Assembly: GCF_900302475.1 (NCBI RefSeq)
Contig: NZ_OMOQ01000002.1
Span: 186,001 to 250,000 of the forward strand
Reading direction: 5' to 3'
DNA from: Defluviimonas aquaemixtae
GTDB taxonomy: Bacteria > Pseudomonadota > Alphaproteobacteria > Rhodobacterales > Rhodobacteraceae
DNA: 64,000 bases
Below, piece by piece: positions 1 to 7,359 of the stretch. The translations under genes and the position numbers were made by a program. Every line of letters starts with the position of its first letter. Within the stretch, counting starts at the first letter, position 1. The notes below the pieces were generated by a model. It searched no databases, was not told the DNA's origin, and worked only from the letters and a program-made list of their open reading frames with translations.

Positions 1-150
1 AGCCGTGCTCCCGATGAATTCCGTTGCCGCCCAGATAGCATTGCGCGGGTCGGGCGGCAATCTGTCAGGTTCCGCCAAGACTCCGGGAATCTCAGTATGG
101 CCGCCGCCTTCGCGGTGCATCATGCAGAGCAAGTGGGGGAACAGGCGCAC
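1..150 (-). CDS. Possible 3'-truncated hypothetical gene running off the left edge
   Basis: A reading frame on the minus strand stays open from about position 156 to the window edge. Possible starts are GTG at 150 or the tandem ATGs at 123 and 120. The peptide reads sensibly (for example LFPHLLCMMHREGG, then PDPRNAIWAATEFIG) and third codon positions are mostly G or C, as in the neighbouring genes. There is no good ribosome-binding site before any of the starts, and the C-terminus lies outside the window, so I cannot name a family. It could also be non-coding. It would be co-directional with the secreted protein gene at 231-542. Confidence 0.25.
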   Translation of the reverse strand, partial: MRLFPHLLCMMHREGGGHTEIPGVLAEPDRLPPDPRNAIWAATEFIGSTA

Positions 151-230
151 CTCGAAACTAAGGCGAGTTGTGCCTCAATACACGATAGTTTGGGCAGGTT
201 TGCCACCGGGTGGCGACCTCGTCACGGGTA

Positions 231-542
231 TCAGCCGGAGACCCGCTCAGCCTCGCTGTTGCGCTTCATTTGCCAGCTCGTGCCAGTGGCCAGAACGCAG
301 CTTCTCCCATCGGGCTGCGTCAGCACGATTGTGAAGCTGCCGGTTTCGGAAGAACTCCAAAGCTCGACAAGTTGCTGCGGCCCGCTCAGGCCGGCGCCGG
401 TCTGGCGCTCGCCGTATCCACCCGCGAGCTTTTCGATTAGGTGACCGCGTTCGAAGCAGGGAAGGATTTGTTGCGCATGGGACGGCGGGGCGAGAGCGGC
501 CGCGCCGAGAACGAGAGCTAAGGTGAAGGTTCGTTTGAACAC
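231..542 (-). CDS. Small secreted hypothetical protein
   Basis: The 103-residue product begins with a clear Sec signal peptide: FKR basic start, a hydrophobic stretch to about residue 16, and a cleavage-like SHAQ near residue 24. The mature part is about 79 residues with two cysteines (in LPCFERG and GRSCVLA) that could form a disulfide in the periplasm, and a SFTIVLTQPDG strand region. The start is GTG at 542, chosen because an AAAGGACG ribosome-binding site lies about 8 bases upstream. It is divergent from the HD hydrolase gene, with about 160 bases between them. I recognise the general type of a conserved small exported alphaproteobacterial protein, but no function. Confidence 0.65.
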   Translation of the reverse strand: MFKRTFTLALVLGAAALAPPSHAQQILPCFERGHLIEKLAGGYGERQTGAGLSGPQQLVELWSSSETGSFTIVLTQPDGRSCVLATGTSWQMKRNSEAERVSG

Positions 543-700
543 GGCGTCGTCCTTTCGTGTAGGGGCGCCGCCTGTCGGATCGGCTGCCCGCAGGTTGTAG
601 GTACCTTCAGACTTGGTGGCGCGATCCGGCTTTTGCCATTAACTCTCTGACACGTTCGCGTCAGCGATTGCGAGGCGAGGAACAAGGAAGGGAACCTGGA

Positions 701-1303
701 ATGCCACCAAAGCAGCCACGCGCTTGGCAACGCATGCTTTCGGGCCGCAGGCTCGATCTTCTCGATCCGACGCCGATGGATATCGAGATCGAGGATATCG
801 CCCATGGCCTGGCCTTCGTCGCCCGCTGGAACGGTCAGACCGTCGGCGATTGGCCCTACTCAGTGGCGGAGCATTCGCTGCTGGTCGAACAGCTTTTTTC
901 CCGCGCAAATCCGGGGATCGCGGCGCGCTGGCAGCTTGCCGCCCTTCTCCACGACGCGCCGGAATATGTGATCGGCGACATGATCAGTCCGGTGAAGGCG
1001 GCGGTTGGGCCGGGTTACGGCGCGCTCGATGATCGGCTCGCGGCGGCAATTCATCTGCGCTTCGGACTGCCCGCGCAGCTTCCCGCCGCGATCAAGAAAG
1101 GAATCAAGCGGGCTGACCGCATTTCGGCTTGGCTGGAAGCAATCCAGATCGCGGGCTTTAGCCGAGCAGAGGCGGACCGCTTCTTTGGTGCGCCGGACGA
1201 AGCGCTGGTGCGAGGGGCCAGGATACGCCCGCGCGCACCCGTCGAGGCGCGCGCGGAGTTTCTGGCAACGCATTCCCGGCTCATGCAGGCCGCCATTGCC
1301 TAG
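701..1303 (+). CDS. HD-domain phosphohydrolase
   Basis: The product of 200 residues carries an HD metal-dependent phosphohydrolase signature: H58 in YSVAEHS, the H84-D85 doublet in ALLHDAPEY, E88 and a later aspartate in KRADRIS. The fold resembles small cytoplasmic HD hydrolases of the YfbR 5'-nucleotidase type, which act on nucleotides, but the substrate here is not shown by the sequence. The start is ATG 701, preceded by an AAGGAAGGG ribosome-binding site; an in-frame upstream start at 668 has none. The stop TAG at 1301-1303 sits inside a CTAG that is also the stop of the small convergent ORF at 1300-1440. Confidence 0.85.
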   Translation: MPPKQPRAWQRMLSGRRLDLLDPTPMDIEIEDIAHGLAFVARWNGQTVGDWPYSVAEHSLLVEQLFSRANPGIAARWQLAALLHDAPEYVIGDMISPVKAAVGPGYGALDDRLAAAIHLRFGLPAQLPAAIKKGIKRADRISAWLEAIQIAGFSRAEADRFFGAPDEALVRGARIRPRAPVEARAEFLATHSRLMQAAIA

Positions 1304-1440
1304 AGGTGCAGCCCAGCCAGAGATAGCCAGCTGCGACGGCGGCGGCGATCATGGCAAGGATCGGGCCGACGTCCGGTGTCGTGACGCGTGGTCGGCATGA
1401 GCGTCGCGATGCGGTAGGTATCTGCAAGAATGCTTAACAT
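1300..1440 (-). CDS. 46-residue ORF divergent from the LysR regulator
   Basis: This short frame encodes 46 residues starting MLSILADTYRIATLMP and ending in an arginine-rich then hydrophobic tail. It is too short for default gene callers, but three things argue for it: a near-perfect AGGAGG ribosome-binding site 8 bases before the ATG, divergence from a LysR gene (the usual layout for a LysR target), and a stop shared with the convergent HD gene in one CTAG. A different frame of its second half encodes a hydrophobic run (VGPILAMIAAAVAAGYLWL), so the original product may have been a small membrane protein now frameshifted. Function unknown. Confidence 0.4.
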   Translation of the reverse strand: MLSILADTYRIATLMPTTRHDTGRRPDPCHDRRRRRSWLSLAGLHL

Positions 1441-1541
1441 ATGATAGTCCTCCTGCTAAGAGCGATGTATCGAAGATAGAAGATGTTTGTTATTTTTCTG
1501 AGTCAGAAGGGTTTCAGACTTGTTAGCTAAACTATCATATG
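1438..1541. promoter_or_regulatory. Divergent control region with mirrored 11-bp repeats at both start codons
   Basis: The sequence ACTATCATATG, which includes the start codon, occurs at 1531-1541 on the plus strand (LysR start) and in mirror image at 1438-1448 (start of the 46-codon ORF). The two arms are identical over 11 bases and 82 bp apart. Between them, 1501-1520 is an imperfect palindrome, AGTCAGAA-GGGT-TTCAGACT, with one mismatch per 8-base arm, placed about 20 bp before the LysR start where a LysR autoregulatory site would be expected. The operator role is inference. Confidence 0.45.
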
Positions 1542-2420
1542 CCTGACATCGACTGGCTTCATCTGCCACCGCTGCCAGCGTTGCGGGCGTTCGAGGCGAC
1601 GTCGCGTTTGGGCGGCTTCAGCGCTGCGGCGCGGTCGCTCAACGTTACGCATGCCGCCGTCGCGCAGCAGGTTCGTGCGCTCGAGGCGGCGCTCGGAGTA
1701 CCGCTGGTTACGAGAAGCGGCCGAAACCTGGCACTGTCGTCGGAAGGAGCAGCGCTTGCCGCGGCTCTCACCGAAAGTTTTGGCGCCATTCAGTCGGCCG
1801 TGGACGACCTCAGGATTGGCGCCGAGAGCCTGCCGGTAACGATCACGCTCACACCGGCTTTCGCCAACAACTGGCTAATGCCGCGGCTTGGCAGGCTATG
1901 GGCTGATCACCCCGACATTGCAGTGTCGCTCAGGCCCGATCCCAATGTGCTAGACCTCAGGCGCGAACGCATCGATTTCGGGATACGGTTCGGGATGGGA
2001 GAGTGGCCCGGCGTCGAGGCGCGATATCTGACGTCAGCTCGCTATGTCGTCGTGGGTGCGCCGGCCCTGTTCGAGGGGCGCGAAAATCTCTCGCCCGCCG
2101 AAATGGCGGGGCTTCCCTGGATCCTGGAGGAACATTGGCCCGAACAGCGGAGCTGGATTATCTGTTGCACGGGCCTTGACCCCGACATGCTCTCCATCAC
2201 TGAGTTTGGGAACGAAGAACTGGCGCTTGCCGCAGCGCGCCAAGGCTATGGGCTTCATCTGAGCGCGACCGCCTTGGTGGAGCACGACCTTGCCGCGGGC
2301 AACCTGCGCCTCGCATTCGAGGCCGATGAGGAGGGGCCCGGCTACTTCATCGTGACACCGAAAGGGTCGGTCCGGGCGGCTGCCCGAACCGTCATCCGGT
2401 GGCTTCTGAAAGCTGTCTAG
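1539..2420 (+). CDS. LysR family transcriptional regulator (GcvA-like)
   Basis: The product of 293 residues has the standard LysR plan: an N-terminal winged helix-turn-helix at about residues 8-65 (LPALRAFEATSRLGGFSAAARSL, then THAAVAQQVRALE) followed by a substrate-binding domain from about residue 95. The N-terminal wording LPPLPALRAFEA is typical of the GcvA branch. The ligand is unknown. It is divergent from a 46-codon ORF and its start codon lies in one arm of an inverted repeat. Its TAG stop shares a CTAG (2417-2420) with the convergent hvrA-like gene. There is no obvious strong ribosome-binding site before the ATG. Confidence 0.9.
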   Translation: MPDIDWLHLPPLPALRAFEATSRLGGFSAAARSLNVTHAAVAQQVRALEAALGVPLVTRSGRNLALSSEGAALAAALTESFGAIQSAVDDLRIGAESLPVTITLTPAFANNWLMPRLGRLWADHPDIAVSLRPDPNVLDLRRERIDFGIRFGMGEWPGVEARYLTSARYVVVGAPALFEGRENLSPAEMAGLPWILEEHWPEQRSWIICCTGLDPDMLSITEFGNEELALAAARQGYGLHLSATALVEHDLAAGNLRLAFEADEEGPGYFIVTPKGSVRAAARTVIRWLLKAV

Positions 2421-2731
2421 ATCGCGACATCTTCGAGGGTCTTGCCCGATTTCAGAGCAGCTTCGACCCAGCGCGGCCTGCGGCCCCGGCCGGTCCAGGT
2501 TTCAGACTTGTTGGCAGGATTGGCATATTTGGGCTTTGCCGGCCTGCGCTTTTTGACAGCTGAGGCGCCGACCAGTTCGTTCAGTGAGTATCCCATCGCC
2601 TTGGCTTTCTCTTCGACTGCCGCCAAGGCTTCACGTTTCTTTCGCTCTTCAAAGTCGCTGATTTTACGGGTTACGCGCTTCTGAAGATCCTTCAGGTCCT
2701 TGAGGGACAGTGTATCGAGATCAATCTTCAC
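2417..2731 (-). CDS. hvrA: H-NS family nucleoid protein, HvrA type
   Basis: The product of 104 residues has a lysine/glutamate-rich coiled-coil N-terminal half (about residues 5-50) for dimerisation and the C-terminal H-NS DNA-binding core TWTGRGRRPRWV at 78-89. The length and motif match HvrA of Rhodobacter, a histone-like trans-acting regulator of photosynthesis genes described in the reg cluster. The start is GTG 2731, preceded by AAAGGAAAG; an in-frame ATG at 2785 would add 18 poorly conserved-looking residues. It lies 99 bp behind regA on the same strand, with a small AT-rich hairpin (CCTGT...ACAGG, 2804-2821) in the gap, so it may be co-transcribed with senC-regA or have its own promoter. 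Confidence 0.9.
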   Translation of the reverse strand: MKIDLDTLSLKDLKDLQKRVTRKISDFEERKKREALAAVEEKAKAMGYSLNELVGASAVKKRRPAKPKYANPANKSETWTGRGRRPRWVEAALKSGKTLEDVAI

Positions 2732-2830
2732 GGTTACTTTCCTTTCAATCCTACCCCATGAAGCGCAAGTAATAACGTCGCGCACGGGTTTGCAAGATCG
2801 ACCCCTGTCCTAAAATACAGGATAGTCTAT

Positions 2831-3385
2831 TTATTTTGGGCTTCTCTTGGCTAAAATCCGCTGCAGCGTGCGCCGATGCATGCTCAGTCGCCTTGCGGTT
2901 TCCGAAATATTGCGGTCGCACAATTCATAGACCCGCTGAATGTGTTCCCAGCGCACACGGTCTGCAGACATCGGATTATCGGGTGGTGGCGGTAGTGCGT
3001 CTCCCCGAGCGAGGAGCGCATTTGTCACATCGTTCGCGTCGGCAGGCTTGGACAGATAGTCGACCGCTCCGATCTTGACAGCCGCGACCGCCGTTGCAAT
3101 CGCGCCGTAGCCGGTCAGAACGACGACACGGCAATCTGGCCGACGCTCATGCAGCACCTCTACGACGTCAAGGCCATTGCCGTCACCGAGCCTCAGGTCG
3201 ACGACCGCATAAGCAGGCGGGCGCGTCTGGGCGATGCGGCGCCCTTCCGCGACTGTCTCGGCAGTCACGGGTTCGAAACCGCGTTTTTCCATCGCCCGGG
3301 CAAGTCGATTTACGAATGGTGCGTCGTCATCGACCAGCAGAAGGCTTCGATCCGGGCCGATTTCGTCGCTATCGCCGTCAGACAT
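2831..3385 (-). CDS. regA: Redox response regulator RegA/PrrA/ActR
   Basis: The product of 184 residues is a response regulator: receiver domain at about 15-130 with acidic pocket DDD (19-21), phospho-acceptor D63 in VDLRLGDG, and conserved T and K (LTGYG, SKPAD), then a proline-rich linker (PPPPDN) and a Fis-type helix-turn-helix (ISETARRLSMHRRTLQRI) at the C-terminus. This short single-HTH layout and the proline linker are diagnostic of RegA/PrrA/ActR/RegR, which RegB phosphorylates in response to redox state to control respiration, photosynthesis and carbon/nitrogen fixation genes. It follows senC by 57 bp on the same strand and is opposite regB. Confidence 0.96.
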   Translation of the reverse strand: MSDGDSDEIGPDRSLLLVDDDAPFVNRLARAMEKRGFEPVTAETVAEGRRIAQTRPPAYAVVDLRLGDGNGLDVVEVLHERRPDCRVVVLTGYGAIATAVAAVKIGAVDYLSKPADANDVTNALLARGDALPPPPDNPMSADRVRWEHIQRVYELCDRNISETARRLSMHRRTLQRILAKRSPK

Positions 3386-3442
3386 GCGAGTTTCCTGCTT
3401 CAGACTTACTCAGATTTATGACCAATGAGCGCGGGGGTCAAA

Positions 3443-4078
3443 CTAGCTCGCGGCGGCGTCTATGAAGCAGGCTGCACGTTCGGCGATTACTTCCGGTGTC
3501 GTGTCGCGAGAGAAGAACTCGACGAAGCCGTGATCGGGAAGCATGAGATATGTATGTGTCGCGTGATCAACGAGATAGTATTCGTCCTCGGGGCTCTCGG
3601 GCACCTTGTAGTATGTTCGGTAGGTTTTCGCCACGTCCGCTATCTGATCGGGCGTGCCGGTCAGACCGATCATCCGCGGGTGAATGTAATCCGTCCATTC
3701 TTTGAGGACTTCGGGCGTGTCGCGTGTCGGGTCTACGGAGATAATGACCGGAGTTACGTCGTAGCCCTGCTCTTCCAATGCATCCACCGCTTCGGCGTTC
3801 CGCGCCGTGTCCATGGGGCAAACGTCCGGGCAGAACGTGTAGCCGAAATAGAGAAGGGTCGGCTTGGTAATGATATCCTTGTCCGTGACGCTTTGCCCGT
3901 TTTCATCTGTCAGTGTGAAAGTGCCACCAATGACCGTGCCGCCGGCTGCCATCCGTGTGGTCCGGCAATCCGAAAACTGATCGACTACGCCGTTGCGCGA
4001 AATCGAGTAAATGGCGATCAGGGCAATCGCCACCACCGAGGTCGCCGCGATCGAGTAGCTTCTTACCGAAACGGCCAT
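3443..4078 (-). CDS. senC: SCO family protein (SenC/PrrC)
   Basis: The product of 211 residues has one N-terminal membrane anchor (about residues 9-26) and a thioredoxin-fold periplasmic domain with the SCO copper site: C83 and C87 in TFCPDVCP and H172 in LVDHATH. SCO proteins deliver copper to cytochrome c oxidase CuA or cbb3 oxidase; PrrC/SenC also feeds the signal to RegB/PrrB in Rhodobacter. The start is ATG 4078 with AAGGAGGAAAT directly upstream. The gene heads the leftward senC-regA transcript and is divergent from regB across a 90-bp promoter gap, the arrangement known from Rhodobacter capsulatus and R. sphaeroides. Confidence 0.95.
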   Translation of the reverse strand: MAVSVRSYSIAATSVVAIALIAIYSISRNGVVDQFSDCRTTRMAAGGTVIGGTFTLTDENGQSVTDKDIITKPTLLYFGYTFCPDVCPMDTARNAEAVDALEEQGYDVTPVIISVDPTRDTPEVLKEWTDYIHPRMIGLTGTPDQIADVAKTYRTYYKVPESPEDEYYLVDHATHTYLMLPDHGFVEFFSRDTTPEVIAERAACFIDAAAS

Positions 4079-4168
4079 GAATTTCCTCCTTCCCGGTCGG
4101 CGGCATTGATCGCGCATTCGGGGCCGACTATCAATCGGAACCGCCCGAATGCGACAACAGGACCCGCC

Positions 4169-5584
4169 ATGACAACGCCGGCCCCCGGGACTGACATCCA
4201 AAGTGAGGGCGCGGAGATCGGCGCCCATATAGCGCATAGCGAATGGGTCAGGCTGCGGACGCTTGTCCTTCTCAGATGGATGGCAATCTCCGGTCAGGTC
4301 GTCGCGATCTTGGTCGCCTCAACCTACTACGATGTCGATCTCGATCTGGTTCTCTGCCTGCTTGTTGTCGGCGCTGCGGTGGCGGTGAACTTTTTCTCCG
4401 CTCTCGTGTATCCCGGAAGCAAGCGGCTGACCGAAACCGAGGCGATGCTCACGCTGTTGTTCGATACATCACAACTCGCGCTGCTTCTGTTCCTCACGGG
4501 GGGGCTTAACAATCCCTTCGCGCTTCTAATTCTCGCACCTGCGACCATCGCCGCGACGGCGCTTCAGACCCGCGCGACCGTCTTCCTCGGGGCCGCAACG
4601 ATCACTCTCGTGACGATCCTCGCGTTTATCCACCTGCCGCTTCGACTGAAAGACGGTGCGGAGATCAGCGTGCCGCCCATCTTCGGCTTCGGCTTTTGGC
4701 TCGCCATCGTGATCGGTGTGGTTTTCCTGGGGCTCTACGCCCGGCGTGTCGCGTCCGAGATCCACTCTATGGGTGCAGCCCTTTTCGCGACGCAGGCGGC
4801 GCTTGCGCGCGAGCAGAAATTGACGGATCTGGGCGGCGTAATTGCCGCTGCCGCGCATGAGCTCGGTACGCCGCTCGCCACGATCAAACTCGTGAGCACC
4901 GAGCTCGCCGCTGAGCTCGCCGAAGATTCCGACTTACAGGCCGATGCGGAGCTTATACGTCAGCAAGCCGACCGCTGCCGCGATATTCTGCGCTCGATGG
5001 GCCGGGCCGGAAAGGACGACCTACATCTCCGCTCCGCACCATTTGCCGCCGTGATCCGCGAGGCTGCGGAACCGCATCTGAACCGAGGCAAGGCGCTGCA
5101 CTTTCGGCTTCACGACGAACCGGCGCGTGACGGCAGTCAACCCACCATCGCCCGTAAGCCCGAAATCGTGCACGGACTTCGCAACCTTATTCAGAATGCG
5201 GTCGATTTCGCCCACGGAAACGTCTGGATCGACGCGAGTTGGACCGATCGGTCGCTTGCTGTGACGATCGCGGATGACGGCGACGGCTTTCCGCCGCAAA
5301 TGATAGGCCGAATTGGTGATCCGCTGTTTCGGCGCAAGCGCGAAGACGGTCAAGTGAGGCGCCCGGAATATGAAGGCATGGGGTTGGGTCTCTTCATTGC
5401 GAAAACGCTCCTTGAGCGTACCGGCGCCATACTCAGTTTCCGGAACGGCGCCGATCCCTTTCTTTCAGAGGAAGAGCGGCCCGATCGTTCAGGCGCCAAT
5501 ATCGAGGTCGTCTGGCCCCGCGACCAAATCGAAATGGTGGCGAAAACGGGCGGACTTGGAGACAATCAGCCTGTTCTTGGATAG
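4169..5584 (+). CDS. regB: Redox sensor histidine kinase RegB/PrrB
   Basis: The product of 471 residues has an N-terminal block of about six membrane segments (to about residue 190), a dimerisation/H-box with H230 in AAAHELGTPLATIKL, and a HATPase domain (N box LRNLIQNAVDFA, G box GDGFPP, then GMGLGLFIAKTLL). Two RegB hallmarks are intact: the quinone-sensing heptad GGLNNPF at 111-117 and the redox-active cysteine C270 in ADRCRDILRSMG. The start is ATG 4169; the frame is open upstream for 248 codons antisense to senC, which I regard as non-coding. It is divergent from senC-regA. Confidence 0.96.
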   Translation: MTTPAPGTDIQSEGAEIGAHIAHSEWVRLRTLVLLRWMAISGQVVAILVASTYYDVDLDLVLCLLVVGAAVAVNFFSALVYPGSKRLTETEAMLTLLFDTSQLALLLFLTGGLNNPFALLILAPATIAATALQTRATVFLGAATITLVTILAFIHLPLRLKDGAEISVPPIFGFGFWLAIVIGVVFLGLYARRVASEIHSMGAALFATQAALAREQKLTDLGGVIAAAAHELGTPLATIKLVSTELAAELAEDSDLQADAELIRQQADRCRDILRSMGRAGKDDLHLRSAPFAAVIREAAEPHLNRGKALHFRLHDEPARDGSQPTIARKPEIVHGLRNLIQNAVDFAHGNVWIDASWTDRSLAVTIADDGDGFPPQMIGRIGDPLFRRKREDGQVRRPEYEGMGLGLFIAKTLLERTGAILSFRNGADPFLSEEERPDRSGANIEVVWPRDQIEMVAKTGGLGDNQPVLG

Positions 5585-5626
5585 GCTGTTAACCATTCGT
5601 CTAAATTTCGCCAAAAGGTTGCGAAG

Positions 5627-5642
5627 TTAACGACACGTTAAC
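5627..5642. promoter_or_regulatory. CtrA-type binding site
   Basis: The sequence TTAACGACACGTTAAC matches TTAA-N7-TTAA exactly, and also the longer TTAAC-N5-GTTAAC form, the consensus for the alphaproteobacterial cell-cycle regulator CtrA. It is in the 115-bp gap after regB, 58 bp before the start of the PAS protein gene, a promoter position. A half-matching TTAAC at 5589-5593 lies upstream. Confidence 0.6.
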
Positions 5643-5699
5643 TCTATAGATGAAGTTTGCCATCAAGGTGCGCAGACCCCGTAAGGTAATGGATTTGAC

Positions 5700-7304
5700 A
5701 TGGTTTCTCCGCTCGTGCTTGCGGCAGTTCTCGTTGCAACTTCTCTCACTGCCGCGCTTGCGGCCTTGCTACTCCTCTCAGTCATGCCCGCGCGGAGGCG
5801 CGCGAAACCGACATTGGCCTCTCTCGCCGCACCTCAGGAACAGGCCATGTTTCTTTTCGAGGAGCGTGAACTTCTGGACGCCACCGGCGCCGCGCGCACA
5901 CTTCTCGATACGATCCACGCGCCGGGATCGGAATGGAGCAAGCTTGCAGCCTACCTTTCGCAGCGTATTCCGAATTTCGAAGCAGAAATCGCGACGCTCG
6001 CCGACAAGGGCGAAATCGAGCTCGAGGGCAAGGCCGGAACGGGCCTGACGCTTCGTGCGGAATGGCTCGGCCGGGTCGCGCGACTGACGCTGACGGATCT
6101 ATCTGCTGAGGGTCAGAGCGTCCTCGTCGACAGCCTCTGCCTCCGCGCCCAGAAGGAAGAACTGAGCGCGCTACGCGAAACGCTCGGGTCGGCGCCGCTC
6201 CTGGTCTGGCGCACGGATGCGGATGGCGCGGTGTGTTGGGCCAACACCGCTTACCTCGACTGCGTAGTCGATACCCGCGGCCTGATGGAAGACGAACTCA
6301 CCTGGCCTGTGCCGAAACTCTTTTCGAAAGCGGCAAGGGAGCCGGACAAGCCGAGGCGCGCAAAACTCGAAGGCCAACCCGAGACCTGTGCGCGCTGGTA
6401 TGAGCTGCACAGTTTGCCAGCCGGCAGCGACCGTCTGAATTTCGCGCTTCCCGCCGATGGGGAAGTCAGGGCTGAAACCGCACTTCGCGAATTCATTCAG
6501 ACGCTCACAAAAACCTTCGCTCATCTGCCCATCGGTCTTGCGATCTTCGACCGACAGCGCAAACTCGCTCTTTTCAATCCCGCACTCGTGGATCTGACCT
6601 CGATCGGCGCGGAATTCCTGTCGGCGCGGCCTACGCTCTTCGCGTTCCTCGACCGGCTTCGCGAGGCTCGTGTGATCCCCGAGCCGAAGGACTACCAGGG
6701 GTGGCGACAGCAGATGCTGGAGCTTGAGAAGGCTGCCGAAAGCGGCCTTTACGAAGAGACCTGGACACTCCCCTCGGGCCAGACCTACAGGGTTATCGGA
6801 CGTCCGCATCCCGACGGCGCCGTGGCATTTCTGATCGAGGACATCACCGCCGAAATCACGCTGACGCGCCATTTCCGTTCGGAGATCGAGCTCGGTCAGT
6901 CAGTCGTCGACACGCTGGACGAAGCCATGGCCGTGTTTTCACCTGCCGGCGAACTCATCATGTCGAACACCTCCTATGATGCCCTCTGGGAGATCGATCC
7001 GGACGCCACGCTCGGCACAATCTCCATCGTGGATTCCATGCGGATCTGGCAGGGGACAGCCTTGCCGAACCCGGTCTTCGGTGAGGTTCGCGACTTCGTC
7101 TCCGACCTCACAGAGCGGGCGGAGTGGTCTTCGGACGTGAGGCTGTTGTGCGGTGATGTCCTCACGTGCCGCTGCGCCCCGCTCCCGGGCGGCGCGAGCC
7201 TGGTCGGGTTCGAACGGCGCGATGCAGGGCGCCCGCAACTTCGACGCGCGCCAAGAAGGCGGCGGCTGGCAGTGCCGGCGACGGCGGAGCGCGAGCAGGT
7301 CTGA
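5700..7304 (+). CDS. Membrane-anchored multi-PAS protein without a kinase domain (DivL-like candidate)
   Basis: The product of 534 residues has one N-terminal membrane segment (about 4-27), a linker region, then three PAS-like modules at about 155-225, 262-385 and 396-510; the second is a PAS-7 type (FAHLPIGLAIFDRQRKLALFNPA, split by a loop) and the third reads VVDTLDEAMAVFSPAGELIMSN. The end is a basic tail with no HisKA, HATPase, GGDEF or EAL motif. A PAS-only DivL acting in the CckA-ChpT-CtrA phosphorelay has been described in Rhodobacter capsulatus, and a perfect CtrA site precedes this gene, so a DivL-like role is an attractive inference, not proven. tsaE follows by 55 bp. Confidence 0.85.
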   Translation: MVSPLVLAAVLVATSLTAALAALLLLSVMPARRRAKPTLASLAAPQEQAMFLFEERELLDATGAARTLLDTIHAPGSEWSKLAAYLSQRIPNFEAEIATLADKGEIELEGKAGTGLTLRAEWLGRVARLTLTDLSAEGQSVLVDSLCLRAQKEELSALRETLGSAPLLVWRTDADGAVCWANTAYLDCVVDTRGLMEDELTWPVPKLFSKAAREPDKPRRAKLEGQPETCARWYELHSLPAGSDRLNFALPADGEVRAETALREFIQTLTKTFAHLPIGLAIFDRQRKLALFNPALVDLTSIGAEFLSARPTLFAFLDRLREARVIPEPKDYQGWRQQMLELEKAAESGLYEETWTLPSGQTYRVIGRPHPDGAVAFLIEDITAEITLTRHFRSEIELGQSVVDTLDEAMAVFSPAGELIMSNTSYDALWEIDPDATLGTISIVDSMRIWQGTALPNPVFGEVRDFVSDLTERAEWSSDVRLLCGDVLTCRCAPLPGGASLVGFERRDAGRPQLRRAPRRRRLAVPATAEREQV

Positions 7305-7359
7305 CCAACCAGCCGTGATGCGCCTTGCGGTTCCGACCCGGAGCGGTAAATGTCGCGCT

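Noticed and set aside
2804..2821. CCTGT...ACAGG hairpin between regA and hvrA as terminator
   Set aside because: Five-bp stem with an 8-base loop and no T run on the transcribed strand; not convincing.
3425..4168. Upstream extension of regB by 248 codons
   Set aside because: It is antisense to senC, which has a strong AAGGAGGAAAT start. ATG 4169 gives the usual RegB length.
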